Positions 23,330 through 36,139 of a stretch of 64,000 nt of DNA are shown here, piece after piece; the stretch's first letter is position 1, and each line of letters opens with the position of its first letter. The DNA lies in NCBI GenBank assembly GCA_035582835.1, contig JAYKAV010003353.1, forward strand, positions 204,563-268,562, given 5' to 3'. The notes beneath the pieces were generated by a model, which had not been told where the DNA came from, made no database searches, and was given only the letters and a program-made list of their open reading frames with translations. A program made the translations under genes and the position numbers. Source of the DNA: Phoebastria nigripes. Taxonomy: Eukaryota > Chordata > Aves > Procellariiformes > Diomedeidae.

Positions 23330-25034
23330 GCTCTGTCGTCTTTATTCCTTCCTTTATTCCTTCCTTTATACCTTCCATCAGGTATTTATACACATTGATA
23401 AGATTCCCTTGAGACTTTGCTTTTCCAGGCTGAAGAGTCCCAGCTCTCTCAGCCTTTCCTCATATGAAAGATGCATGAGTGCCTTAATCATCTATGTTGG
23501 CCCTTTGCTGCACTTACTCCAGTAAGTCCATGTCTCTTTTGTACTGGGGAGCCCAGACCTGGATGCAGCACTTAAGATGTGTCTCCCAAGGGCTGAGCAG
23601 AGAGGAAGGATCACCTCCCTCAACCTGCTGGCAGTATTCCTGCTAATGCAGCAAAGGATGGATGCTGTTGACTGTCTTTGCTGCAAAGGCATATTGCTGG
23701 CTCATGTTCAGCTCCGTGTCCATCAGGACCCCCAGGTCCTTTTCTGCAAGGTTGCTTTCCAGCCAGTCAGCCCCTGCCTGTAGGAGTGCATAGAGTTATT
23801 CCTCCTCAGGTGCTGGTTATTCCCTCCCCAGGACTTTGCACTTCTCCTTGTTGAACTATGTGAGGTTCCTGTCAGCCCATTTCTCCAACCTGTCAAGGTC
23901 CCTCTGAATGGCAGCACACCTGTCTGGTGTATCAACTACTCTTCCCAGTTTTGTATCATCTGCAAACTTGCTGGGGGTGCCCTCTGCCCAATCATCCAGG
24001 TCATTATAAAGAGGTTAAACAGTAGTGGATGCCATATTGATGCCTAGTGTACACCACTAGTGACTGCCTTCCAGCTGGACCGTATGTCATTGATCACAAC
24101 CATTTGAGCCCAGCAGTTCAGCCAGCTTTCAGTCCTCCTCACTCACTGTCCATTTGTCTGGTTTGTACTTTATCAGTTTGTCTGTGAGGATGTTATGGGA
24201 GATTGTGCTGAAAGTTTTGCTAAAATCAAGATAAACAATATCTACTGCTCTCCCCTATTCCACTGATCCAGTTCTGCCATCAAAGAAGGTTATCAGATTG
24301 GTTAAGCATGATTTCCCCTTTGTAAATCCATGCTGACTACTCACAATCGCTTTCCTGTGCTTAGAAGCCATTTCCAGACATGCTACTTGCTCCATCGCCT
24401 TTACAGGGATGGAGGTGAGGCTGACTGGCTGGTTTCCCTGGATTCTGTTTTTGCCCTTCTTCGAGGTAGCAGTGACATTTGCTTTCTCCCAGTCCTTGGC
24501 TATCTCCCCCAGTTGTCATGACATTTACAACATAACTGAGAGTGGCCTCACAATGACATCAGCTAACTCCCTCAGCACTAGTGGGTGCATCCCATCAGGT
24601 CCCACAGCCCTGTCTATGTCCAGTTTGTTTAAATGTACCCTAGTCAGATACTGTTTCCCTGAGGGTAAGTCTTCCTTGCTCCAGACTTTCCCACAGGTCC
24701 CAGGGGCCTGGGATTCCTGAAAGTCGATCTTACTGGTACAGGCTGAGGTGAAGGCGGCATTGAGTACCTCAGCCTTTTCCATGTACTTTGTCACCAGGTG
24801 CCCTGCTTCTTTCAGCAGTGGGCCTGTGTTTTCTCTGATGGTGTACCCATAGATGGCCTTCTTGTCACCCTTCATGTCTCTAGTCCGATTCAGCTCCATG
24901 TGGGCTTTGGCTTGCCTAACCCCATCCCTGCATGCTCAGACGACATCTCTGTATTTCTCCTGGGACCCTGCTTCTGCCTCTTGTACACTTCCTTTCCATG
25001 TTTGATCTTGGACAGGAGCTCCTTATTCATCCCA
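23330..25034 (-). pseudogene. CR1 ORF2 remnant (linker + reverse transcriptase), dead
   Basis: CR1 ORF2 encodes an APE-type endonuclease and a reverse transcriptase; only the linker and RT are left here. The longest uninterrupted piece is 24525-24899 (124 codons), containing ENTGPLLKEAG and, near its end, VGPDGMHPLVLRELADVI, the conserved entry to the RT domain. Further on, broken by stops and frameshifts, come the SKFADD active site (complement of 23946-23972) and, in shifted frames, the REVILPL-SAL segment near 23600. No intact protein is possible. The endonuclease is missing because of 5' truncation, which is usual for CR1. Confidence 0.88.
23341..23376. repeat. 12-bp tandem repeat, 3 copies
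   Basis: TTTATTCCTTCC twice exactly (23341-23352, 23353-23364), then TTTATACCTTCC (23365-23376). Local expansion within the decayed 3' part of the CR1. Confidence 0.9.
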
Positions 25035-25529
25035 TATTTACTTGAGAGATAAGTATCTGCAGATAGGTATTTTCAACTCTCTCTTTTCTCTTTTTTGTCA
25101 ATTGTGTGGAGCTCACTGCCGGTATCTACTCTGATTGTACAGTCTACTTTAATGTTGTCTTTGACTAAAATAGAGCTGCATTTCTCCCATCTACCCATAC
25201 TACTCTCATCAGGAATACCTATGGCAGCCTAGAGGATTATCCATGCTTTATCTGTCTGGACTCTTGTGCAGACTCTTATCACACATGCAGTGTTAATCTG
25301 GAAAGAAGGGAGTTCAAAGGGTTTGTTTTTAAGAACTCTCTGGATATTTAGTTGTTCATGCCATTATAATGCAGAGTATAATTCGTCGAGCTGCCAGTCT
25401 ATGAAGTAAATTTTGGGGGTTTTGTTACATTTTACCTAGTTCCTTAGGTGGTACCCATCCTCTGGGCTTTACAGAGCAGATCAGGATCATTCTCTTTCCA
25501 CTGCATGGAGAGCTTCAGGATGCGCCAAG

Positions 25530-25543
25530 GTGTGTGTGTGTGT
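25530..25543. repeat. (GT)n microsatellite
   Basis: About seven GT units between GCGCCAAG and AGATGCG. Short; likely length-variable. Confidence 0.8.
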
Positions 25544-28500
25544 AGATGCGCTAGTATTGTAATCATGAGCAGTATACTGGTTTTGTTGAGGCACAGTCTA
25601 CATCCAGTTAATCGGTCTATAAGTGGTTTATAGAAAGAGTAAATACAAAACCCAGCTGTGATAGTTACTTGCCTAGTGTCTTGTGGTCAGCACAGTGCAG
25701 ACACTACAGTTGTGATTGGTGTCGATACCTGAATTTTAGTCTTGGCAGCCAGGGGTGTGGCATCTCATCCTATGGCTGCTGTGATTACCTTTAGAGCTCT
25801 TGGGACACATACACGACCTGGAAAACATTTTTCATTGCAACTTGCTGGACCAAAAGATATGGATTAGGAGGGGCTGCAACGTTTGGGTTTTTCTGCTCTT
25901 ACCATTTCATACAAAGACAGCACCAGGATTTTACAAAATAGTTCAGAATATGCCATCATGTAAGTTGAGCTGTTGGAGGTGTTGCTGTCATCTGATTTCC
26001 ATGAAGGCGAGATGGTTTCAGACCTCTTCTGGATGGAAGATTTCCCAGGATAGTGGGTAATATAATATTTCCCCATTTCCTGATGGTGTTAATTGAGTAT
26101 AACTATAAAAATATGTCCCTTAAAACCTCATACAGATTGATAATGATGATTACAACATTTCTTTCTAATTGGAACTATGGCTAACCCCCAAAAGGAGAAT
26201 TTGGCAATACTAAGTAAGTGATGTAATGTTGCATATCCCATTTCTTCATGGACAGATTTATCTGATGCTTGCTTACATCTAAACTGAAATGGAAATCCTT
26301 TTTTGCAAATGTTTTAGTATATCCATTTATTACAAATCGGTAAAACAAATTTATTGCCATGGAAACAAGATTCATTTTTAATAAGCCACAGCACAGGGCT
26401 AATTTAAAGTAATCTGATAAAAATAATTAAGGAAGAGGAGACTTTAGGTAATATACTCGGCAGGAATACCTGTGTGCTTCTTAGTAGTTTGCAGACCCTT
26501 CAGTATGAGGTGGCTAACTTGATAGTCCAGGTGTTGTCAATTGTGTTTGTCATGCTGTGCATCTTCAGGAATTGAACCATTCACCCATGTCACTGAACCA
26601 ACAGAGATGGATTTTTCTCATTAACTGAATCCCAATAAGGTAATCATTGTAGACTTTTGAAATGGATCTGTATATTTGATGTGTATTATTCATTCCACCT
26701 AAGAAAAGTCTTTAGCTAATCATATTTTAATGACCTATGAGACTTCAAGGGAACTATAATTAATATTCAGAAAGTAGTCTATATTTTCTTCTTCAGTGTG
26801 CAGTTTAATTAAAGGGAACAGACTGAAAAACAAAGCACTAAATTTTGTTAAACATAAAAAAAAGTTTGTTTTCAACTGAAATCTGTTAGTGGAGCAAGTT
26901 ATTTCAATAAAAAGAAAGTAGTTGTTTCTAAAAATTGAATGAAGGCCTAGTCATTAAAACATTTTAGCTTCTGAAAATCATTTTGGTTTTTACATGTTTT
27001 TTTCCTCAGTTCCAACGTGTTTAAGTTAAAGGATTAGAAAAAGTCATATTAATTTTCATTCAGTTCGTAAGGAAATGATTTATGATAATTCAGAGTTTAA
27101 TAGAGAATTAGTTTTCTTTCACGTGAGTTTTTCTTGGGGTTGTGAAAGATACTCTTCATATGTAGTATATACTCTAAATAGATATTTATAGAGCAGCTGT
27201 TTCTTGCATCTTGTATTACTGTGGGTTTCTACTACTATATTGGAGCACATCTGTGCTTTACCATACAATACAATAGAGAGACCCAACCCGCGGTCTCTTG
27301 ACATGAACTGTGTCTGTAATTGGAAGTTAACAGCAGCATTATGCGGTACCTTAGTTAATTAACCATGAGTGGCAGGTTTAACTAGCCCAAGACTGGCGCC
27401 ATGCCAATGGAGTTATGTTGCTGTAGGAATCAGAGGTAGTATTTTCCCAGTTCACTGTGACATGTAGACTTCACCAGCTTGAATTGGTCTTAGCATAGGG
27501 TTTAATCTGTGTTCCACTGTGCAATGCAAAAATTACTAAGAGGGTAGTTTAATGTTGAATATACTGAATACTCAACTCAGTGGAGTTAGAATGATGATCT
27601 GACTTTAGCTGATGTACTTCCAAAACATGACAACTGTTAGCTACCTGATAGACATTTATATAATTTTAAATTTGTCAAGGTATAGAAGGACTCAGAAAAA
27701 TTCCACCTAATATCTGGTCTCATTTCTGACCATGAAATTCTTTTCACTTAAGGTTGAAATATCAGGAGGGAATGTATTTTAGTTAATCCTAGACTACTGA
27801 GGGCTCCGATTCTAACAGTCCTTCCCCAAAAGCAAGCAATGTTCACTGAGGAGGAAGCATCATTAAAAGAACATGGACACTTTAAAAAAAAAAAAAGTGG
27901 GTGGTTTGGTTTTGTTTTGTTTTGTTTTTCAATAGCACATGGTACCTCATGGCTCAGAGTTCATCATGGAGAATTCAGCCAAGGAAGGATAACTTCCAGT
28001 TACACTGTTCCGGAGTTACCATTAGAATAATTAGGGTGATTTTTCCTTCTCCTAGAAAAACCTGTATAGAAAGCTCATTTAAAAGACTGCTGATCAGATA
28101 TGCTCAGGTGCTGGTGTGAATGTGGGTTATACAGAAAGGTATGTTTGGTAGAAGAATATATGTTGTGTATGAAACAATAAACTTTTCATGTGTCTTTTTA
28201 AAAGAAAATACAAATCTATAGATGAGGTGGATTATGCATGCACAGTACTGTACAGCAATTCAGAAATATATGAAGACATGTTTAACTTGCACATTACTCA
28301 TTTTTTTAATACAAATGGGAAAGAGACAAAGTGATTTTTTTTTTTTTTATATGTATTATATCAGTTTAACTGTGTTGCAGTAACAGATATCAAAATAGGT
28401 ATGTGCAGCTGGAGACACACTGAGACTAGTGGTTGCTATAAATGGAATAAATGCTACACTATTGCTTGTAGGATTAAGCTGTTGGTTTTCAAATTAACCC

Positions 28501-30430
28501 CTCATATCCCATATTCAGGATGACTTTCCTGCTTATAGAATGTCAGGTCTTACAGAAGCCTGTAATCAGTCATGGGGTGATTGAATGCAGCAGCAATGGT
28601 ATTTGTCAACTCAGGGAGGACTCAACAGCTTTCTTTCCAGTCTCTGCCTCATTTTTCTCAATTATGTCGGAAAAATAAGTCTGGGTTTTATGCTACTGTC
28701 CTGCCTCATGTATATTTGCAGACATTACAAATCAATGTCATAGAATACAGCAACAATAAAGTATCATTAAAAAAATTCTGAAACTGCTATACGTTCTTTA
28801 ACAACTAATAGATCTATTATGAAGCTGGGAAGTTAAGTTATGCTTGATAATAACCATGAAATGACATGCTCTGAAAATACAGATACAAACACTTGACCCA
28901 GCTTAATTGTGACGAGTATAATTTCCAAATGTCCTAATTTATCATTTTAAACCTACATATACTTTTCATTGTTTCCTTGTTAGTTGCTAATGGCTTAGAT
29001 TCGAAGTACTTTGGTTTAGTTTCATATGACAGTTTCCAAAGAAAACTGCAGCTTAGCTACATCAAGCAATCAGTGTTAATACATGGAGGCAATGTTGGAC
29101 CATCTCTTTGCTGCTGCCCCCACTGTTCCATCTAAAGATGGCCCAGAAATTTCAGCAGGTGAAGGAAACACTCTGTAAAATGTTCCACTCTGAGAGACAG
29201 TATCTGGGCAGATAAACTAGAAAAGTTTACTATTGAATCAGTCAAATAGAATTAACAGTCCTAAACAGGACTTCTCGATTTTGCCTGAACAACTTCTTTC
29301 TGAACCCAGATTTTCCATGGAAACTTTTTATTCTGATTTTCTCTAAGCATTGAGCGAGTCCTCTAAGTTCCGAGTAGGGGAGATACTACGCTAATATGTA
29401 TACATGTGTGTGTGTATTAGTGTTAGCTCTCGCATATTTGCTTCTCACTACGTGCCAATGTTTTCAGTTGGAAGGCAGTCACAAGTTGTTTAAAAGTCTT
29501 GTCTGAAGAACTTAGTTACAGACTATTTCAGATTCAAATTTCATTTAAAAGATCTTCCTCTCCTTTTTATATTATGGATAATGTATTAATGCTATGAACC
29601 ACATGAGGTTTGAGTTGAAACACTCTATTTCAATTATCTCTCCGAATACCAGAGCTACTTGCCATGGCGCTGGTGGGTTGACACAAGAAATCTTGGAGTC
29701 CAGAGCCCTTGGGGAACAGCAGTGGGAGCTCAGGTGAGATGTCCCAGGACTTCTCAAATGAAATTAGATGTTCCCTGTACCTAGGCAATTGAGTCCTGTC
29801 GATGTAGTGTTATGGTTGTTCATCAGAAGTCTCTCACAATAGCAAAACATAGCTTGGAGTTTCCCACTTAGGCTAAATTTCTCTTTTTCTTCTGGTGTTT
29901 TTGAAGATCACACTGAATTGTTCTTTAACAACAAAATGACATTATAAAAGTAAACAATTATCTTGAAATAAATTTAAGAAAAAAAGGGAGAAACATGCAG
30001 TTGGTAGGAAAACTGAGATTTACCCATAAATAGGTCGAGATAGTTTTCATAATATATTTTGCATTCAGGGAACATGAATCCAAAGGTTTCCAGTCATTGC
30101 AGGTTCCTGATAATCCATTAGAGATACCAAAATTAGATCTATCACTCTGAGTTTTTAACGAAGACAGCCATGTGGCTAAAATTCCCAACCATGTTAGGAC
30201 TTGTGTAATGCAGTCATTACTGAAAATTTTGGGCTGAGAAATGGTGGGGGAAAGTGTTTCAAGGATGTGTACCATAATTCAGTATAATTAGCTGTTGCTT
30301 AATGTTCTGTACTACTGCTGAATTGTTTACAGCCTGAGATGCATTAAGAGCACCAATGACTGTAAGAAATGTTAAACTAATTTAAAAAAAAAGTATACAG
30401 TAATCTCTGCCAAGTTGTTTTTTTGTTGTT

Positions 30431-30432
<2 letters not shown>

Positions 30433-30470
<38 letters not shown>
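30433..30470. repeat. T38 homopolymer
   Basis: Thirty-eight consecutive Ts, the longest homopolymer in the window, preceded by TTGTTGTTGG. CR1 does not leave long poly(A) tails, so this could be a retrocopy tail on the - strand or simple slippage. No parent sequence is recognised downstream in the - sense. Confidence 0.9.
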
Positions 30471-33023
30471 CTTCTTGCTGAAACCATCATTACTTGGCTT
30501 TCATTTTGAGGAATAATCCCATGCCATATCTAGTAAGACATTGCTAGTCTTTGTTTCCAGTATTTCTGATTTGACCTACAGCATTTGCAAGCTGTAATAA
30601 AAACTGAACTAGTTTGATGCTGAATCAGATTCCAAAGTCACAAATCATGGGTGTATCTGATGCCATAGTCATCACTTTAACTTAGATAATGCCTATGTGT
30701 CCTGGGAATTCTTGTAGTCATCGAAGAGAGAAAAAGAGTGTTAGCTGCTAAGTGATCTAAATCTTGAATTAATCTGGCCTCTGGTATTGGAATTCAAGAT
30801 GTTTTTTTCCTAAAATACCACTCTCTTGTTTTCTTTTTTTTTTTTTTTTTTTAAATTTTTTTTAGAAATTTTGCTTTTTGTGACAACAATGATTAAAAAC
30901 ATGCTTAGTCAAAGGAAAGAGTCGTCTGCTTTGTAACATGCTGGCATCTGCCATGTTTCACCTAGAATATTTGCTGATATAATTCACATTTCAAATATGG
31001 GGCTTACATATGGGGTTTTGGGGTTGCATAGATCTTGTTCATAGTGCAGCGATGTGTTTAGTTGTTGGTTTAAGCTAATGCAGTTGATGACAATATCTTA
31101 TGTATAGGTGAGTTTCNGCCAGGGGCCACATCTTTAAAACTTTCACTGATGTAAATTCTTGTGATAGCATGATTTCCTGAAACCATACATAATGTTTATT
31201 TTTGCTGTCGTCAATAACTGTTTTGGGTGTCTTAGCCCAGTTCTGTATATGTATGTAAGAGCCTAACATATACTGACATTTGTAAAAGGTGCTGAAATAG
31301 CTTAAATCTGTGTAGCTGCACCTGAACTCTGCTCTCTAAGATCTGCTGTAGTAATCTCCCATGTATATAAATTTTAGTGTTTGCCTTTTTTCTTTGGTTT
31401 ATAATCTGAATACACTTGTTTTCATATTACTTTCCTTTCCCTGTTTGACAAATCCTAACTTATAGCTGTTATTATTATTTGATTGAAGGTAACCTCTTCC
31501 AATAATGTATTAGATATTTTCTGGTTTTACCTGCCTAGTACCTTACAAAGTAAACAGAACTAGAAAAATGCCCTGATTCTTAATTCATCATAAGCAAAAA
31601 ATTAAATATTTCAAGATACATTTTTCCAGAAGATTCAATGCAGTTTTTCTTGAGAGTTTCACTTTAACTCATACACTTTCCTCATGTCACCTTCAGGAGG
31701 GTCCCAATGGGTGATTTTCTGAGTGATGTGAAAGACTTAAAACCCTGATTAGACAAAGCATGTGTGAAACAATATAAAAAATGTTTCTTGAGCATTACTT
31801 GAGATACCAGAAGCACTTTCATACATTCATATCGGCTAGAGACGCTTATGACAGCACTTCTGTCTTGCAGGCATTCCTGCCAACGTTTCCTTGCTTCTAA
31901 ATATGTATGTACTCAAATGCACTTACTACTTTTTGTAACTTTCCTTACATTCTTTCCACTACGTTTTCAAGGTGCTTAGATAACTTAGCAGAAATTATAA
32001 AATAGATGGATTTTTTTGTTGTGAGACGAGCTTTGTACCCTATCCNGAACCCCTGTTAAGCTTCCCTGTAGATGAAGTGGAGGGGGGAAGGAAAGGTGGA
32101 ACAAAGCAGAGGACGGAAGATTAGACCTCAGTCCCCTGAGGTGATTGCTGTATATGTGTGTGTGTAATTCTTGATACCTTACTTCAGAGAGAATGCAAAA
32201 CCTAGGAGCCCAAAATCTTCTCAGAGCAAATAAGTTTCACTTCATATATTTTCAGATAGTAACTTCAGGATATTTTGAAATAATCAGAAATTGACCAGTC
32301 CCAGGATACAGCTCCAGGCGTTGTCCCTCTTTCAGATTTACAAAGAAACTACATCGCTGCTAAAAACATCTCCTGTGTCTTCATTGATGTTATTCAAAAT
32401 CTGGGACTGAGAAAAATTTTGCTTTCAACTATCCCACAAGGTAATTAAACTCTTACTAGATACATTTAATGGCTTCCAGTTGAGTATGGTTGAAATATTT
32501 TATTAATTTAGTTATCTAGCTAGTTTATATACTCCCAAAATTACTCTTGGATATTATCTATTTGAGCATTCAGTTGCTCATTCAGATCAGGGAAATGCAG
32601 AATATAGCGTTCTCCACTTCCTTATCTTTCAGTATGTTTTGTGCTGACTACAGCATTATACATGGCATGAGTGCTATTACAGCTACACATTCTGCGGATT
32701 TCATTTCTTAAGAATATAGAATAGTGTCTCAATCAACCTTTCATGCTTTTCAAATGAGCTATACTAACTTCAGCTAGCTTTCAGTGTGGCATACTCTAGC
32801 TCAAGTAAGTAGTTGCAAATAATCCAAAATAGGTTTAAAGTGTTCTTTAGTTTACAGCAGTTATCGGAGGTCCTTTGCAGAACTTACAAAGAACTTAGGG
32901 AGTTGTGTTACTGCATACTGTGGGAATCATATCTAGGAAATTACATACGTAACTAAGTTACCTGTCTTGAATTATCCCTTTTTTTGAGTGTGTGTAGTTT
33001 TCTTACAAATGCTCTGGTGTGAA

Positions 33024-33048
33024 ACCGTTTTTCAGCAAGAAAAACGGT
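33024..33048. repeat. Perfect 9-bp hairpin
   Basis: ACCGTTTTT (33024-33032) and AAAAACGGT (33040-33048) around the loop CAGCAAG. It contains a CpG in each arm, which is unusual for this AT-rich neighbourhood. Confidence 0.88.
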
Positions 33049-33072
33049 ACAGGATTTTCTTATTTAAAAAAA

Positions 33073-33102
33073 AAAAAAAATTGGTTTGAACCGATTTTTT
33101 TT
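33073..33102. repeat. 14-bp near-perfect foldback with 2-nt loop
   Basis: AAAAAAAATTGGTT (33073-33086) and AACCGATTTTTTTT (33089-33102) pair with one T/G mismatch, which would be a wobble pair in RNA. It lies 24 bp after the hairpin at 33024-33048. Confidence 0.85.
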
Positions 33103-33660
33103 CCTATATGATTTTTTTTTTAATTATATGCGTTGTCTTAATTAATGAAAGTCATGTTCGTATATGACATAAAGGATTCAGGATTTTAAATGATGAAATG
33201 AATAATCTTAGAATTAATGATACTGTTGTACCTATTCCTTCCTTTCACACACAAAGCCATTCTTTTAGCTTCTTTCTTTCCACTTACTTTTCACACACAG
33301 TAAGAATCAGACTATGCCATCTGAATGCCACTTGAATATGTCACAATTAGAGGAAGTATGCTACAGTACATTTTAAATTATACATCTGTGCTCCCTTGAT
33401 ATACTTCACAATTAATAATTAAAAAATTATGCGCATATATGTTTATTAGAGTAAGAGGTGAAAAAATATTACAGAAATTATTTTCAGGTTTTCATGTTTA
33501 CTACTGGAAACCCCAAAATATTTCAAACTAGTCTTTTAATTTTAGGATCTATTTTATATGTTTATTATTTTACAGTATTTCAAGATATCAATATAATGAT
33601 ATGCTGACATATGATGTTTTTAAAAAATGCTGAAGTATATCCCTTGAAATGAGAGGCTCA

Positions 33661-33695
33661 ATTTCCTACCAACTTTAACAGAGTTGGTAGGAAAT
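33661..33695. repeat. Perfect 14-bp inverted repeat (hairpin)
   Basis: ATTTCCTACCAACT (33661-33674) and AGTTGGTAGGAAAT (33682-33695) are exact reverse complements around the 7-nt loop TTAACAG. The arms are mixed-sequence, not homopolymer, so chance occurrence is less likely than for the A/T foldbacks. It is too short for a typical animal pre-miRNA, and the flanks do not extend the stem. Confidence 0.92.
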
Positions 33696-36139
33696 AACTT
33701 TATTTCTTTCCCTCTCATTCTGTGTAGCATTTAGACTCTGAATGATTTATGTATTGTTTTGTTTCTCATTATTATTTTTGTTTAAACATTTGATCTTATT
33801 TTCCATCACTGTGATTTGTGAACTGAGAAAAAAGTGTGACTAGATTTGATTCCAAGATTATGCAAGTCCACTGCCCTTAAAAGAAAATCTTTATCTTGCA
33901 GGTATCTTTGACTGTGCATGTAAGCCCCTTGATGAAAATAAACTGCTTTCTCTCACAAGTTATTTAAAAGCAACTGTCTAATCATCATTCATACTCCCAT
34001 TTGATGAGGTGAAGGAAACCTAGAGATGTACAATTTTTGGAAAACAGTATATATGCATGCACTATAATTTAAAGCAAGCAAACAAACAAACAACCTAGCA
34101 CTTCAAAATCCATCCCAGCTGTCATATCTGACAGCGTGTAAATGAAGATTGGAACAATGTTTATTCATTTTCTTTCCCCTGGTGACAGATATACCTCTGA
34201 AGGGGAAGAATTGAGAAACTGTATGCTGAAGGCTTGCTAATATTTTGTGGCTGCAGAGAGTCAAGTGCCTTATAGACATTTGAGCAGCCTTTCCTTCCAT
34301 TTAAGGCTTTACCCTGATCACTGAACTGGAGATTTGCTTGAATATAGTAATGGTCTATTACACCTTTACATGCTGCATTAAGGCTTATGCTATGAAAATG
34401 CTGCACTGAACCATCAAACAGGTTAATCTTTGAGAGAGCACCTCTCTATTATATAATGCTATGGGAGGCTGGCCTCTGCGATTATACAGAAAATCTGACC
34501 TTGTGGAGGAGAGCATCTTTATATGCACGTGTACAGAAAACCAACGTATGGGAATAGATTTCAGAATTCAGTGCTATTGCCTAGTGAAAGACAGCCCTAA
34601 CTGCTGCTGTCACATAAGGAAGCACAAGGCTAATTTTTTATTCAGTTCCAGAAAGATGGACAGTTAGCTATAGCAAGGCACATACTGTTCTTTTATTGCT
34701 ACAATACGAGGAAAGCTTTATTTCAGAACATGTTTTCCTGTTTACCTAGTTGACAAATTAAATATGTGATTGTTAAAGCACAAATTCAGAAGACGTGAAG
34801 ATAAAACTAGAATTATTTGGGGGGGGTGGGAAAAAACCAAAACACCAAAACCAGAAAGGCACATTAAATACATAATGGGGTGTAGAAAAGTGGGAATTTG
34901 TAGTTTCCTGACAAAAATGGTTAGAAGATGACTTCAGGAATTTTCAGGAATTGATATCTAACTGTAACATTGTTGTTCAAAATTAACAAAAAATAAACAG
35001 TTGTGAAAGTTTTTAGATCTTTATATTGGTAATTAATTAAACCACAAAGATACATGGTTTCTTTCATTTCTGAGCTAATGTCACAAATAGTGTAAAAACA
35101 ATGCTCAGTGCTTGAAAGAACCAAGAGTTGAAGAATGGATTTGTGAATCCCCATAAGCTAGTAAGTATCTAATAAATTAACAAGCACCTAAATAAATAGC
35201 CAGAATTCTATAAATGTTGGGGAGTCAAGAGCTAACATTGCCTTTTGGCTTTTTTTTTTTTTAATAAGGCATGTCAATAGACTTCTCCAAAATACTAGTG
35301 GCTGTATATTCAACATCATACTCAGGTAAGAAAAAAAAGCAGATGATAGGCTGGCAATCTGTTTCCAGGCACAGTCACCTTTAAATTGCTTGGGATAGTT
35401 AGGTTGGAACACAGACATTACTCACTTCAAATAATGGTACCTTGTGAAACTTAATTTTGGTTATTTCTAATGGTAATTGAGAAAGTAAATCATAAATCAT
35501 CAGTTTAAATTGGGCAGTCTGCTTGATATTTATTGACATCACATATTCTCTTCTATATCTTCAGGATAATGTAAGACACTACTGATTTGGTCAATTTTCA
35601 GTCATTTTGTTGACAAGCATTAACCAGGGTATTTTCTTTTTTTCATAATTTGAATTAATTCCTGAATCAAAAAACCACAGGGAAGAGAAGGGGGAAGGGA
35701 AAATAAGAGGCTACAAGCTCCTTCTGAACTTTCCTCCATTCCACGGTCCTTGACTCAAATGGNAATTAGATATAATATTCTATTAAGATCCCAAAGGAGG
35801 AAAATGAGACCCGTACCTTGACCCAGCTCTGATTTTTAAATGGTTGTGGAAGAAAGAGAGGTGTTATAAAAGTCTGTTCAAAAAGAAGGATTTCTAGGTA
35901 GAGAAGCAAGAAGAATTTGTGCAGTCAGATTGCCTTCATTCAGGTGCATATTTTCCTTCTTTGGGATGCCACTTACAATTATCCTCTTTAAAAGGAACAG
36001 TCACCAGACACATTAATGGTTTTGCTGATCTTTTTTTTTTCCCTCTGACTTTTCTTTTTTTCCTCAAGTGGGTAGCTCATCCTGCAGACTGTGTTCAATG
36101 CCTGACAGTAACAGACATGATCCACAGGGTATCCGGGTA

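Larger units (their letters stand above)
23074..25034 (-). mobile_element. CR1 LINE, about 2 kb, 5'-truncated
   Basis: Read on the - strand from 25034, this CR1 starts in the linker between endonuclease and reverse transcriptase (MNKEL-type start, complement of 25028-25030). It passes through the RT domain and the C-terminal region and ends in the 3' UTR near 23074, where TTGGAAGGAACATC is the complement of the usual CR1 terminus. The RT active-site segment SKFADDTKL is readable as the complement of 23946-23972 and keeps both aspartates. The last 250 bp, including the normal HW-RLPREVV tail, are degraded and replaced by simple sequence (A12/T16 foldback at 23204-23254, TTTATTCCTTCC repeats at 23341-23376). 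Frameshifts and stops make it inactive. Confidence 0.93.
25035..36139. other. Long gene-free unique stretch
   Basis: About 11 kb with no exon, RNA gene or repeat family that I recognise. It contains short (GT)n microsatellites (25530-25543, about 29405 and about 32153), a (TTTTG)n stretch near 27908, a 38-T run (30433-30470), A/T homopolymers near 30835 and 33066, and the hairpins at 33024-33102 and 33661-33695. A pyrimidine-rich stretch lies at 36030-36066, just upstream of the next CR1. Single Ns at 31117, 32046 and 35763. Confidence 0.65.

Noticed and set aside
33661..33695. Hairpin as a microRNA precursor
   Set aside because: The stem is only 14 bp and does not extend, shorter than an animal pre-miRNA, and there is no mature-like conserved arm that I recognise.
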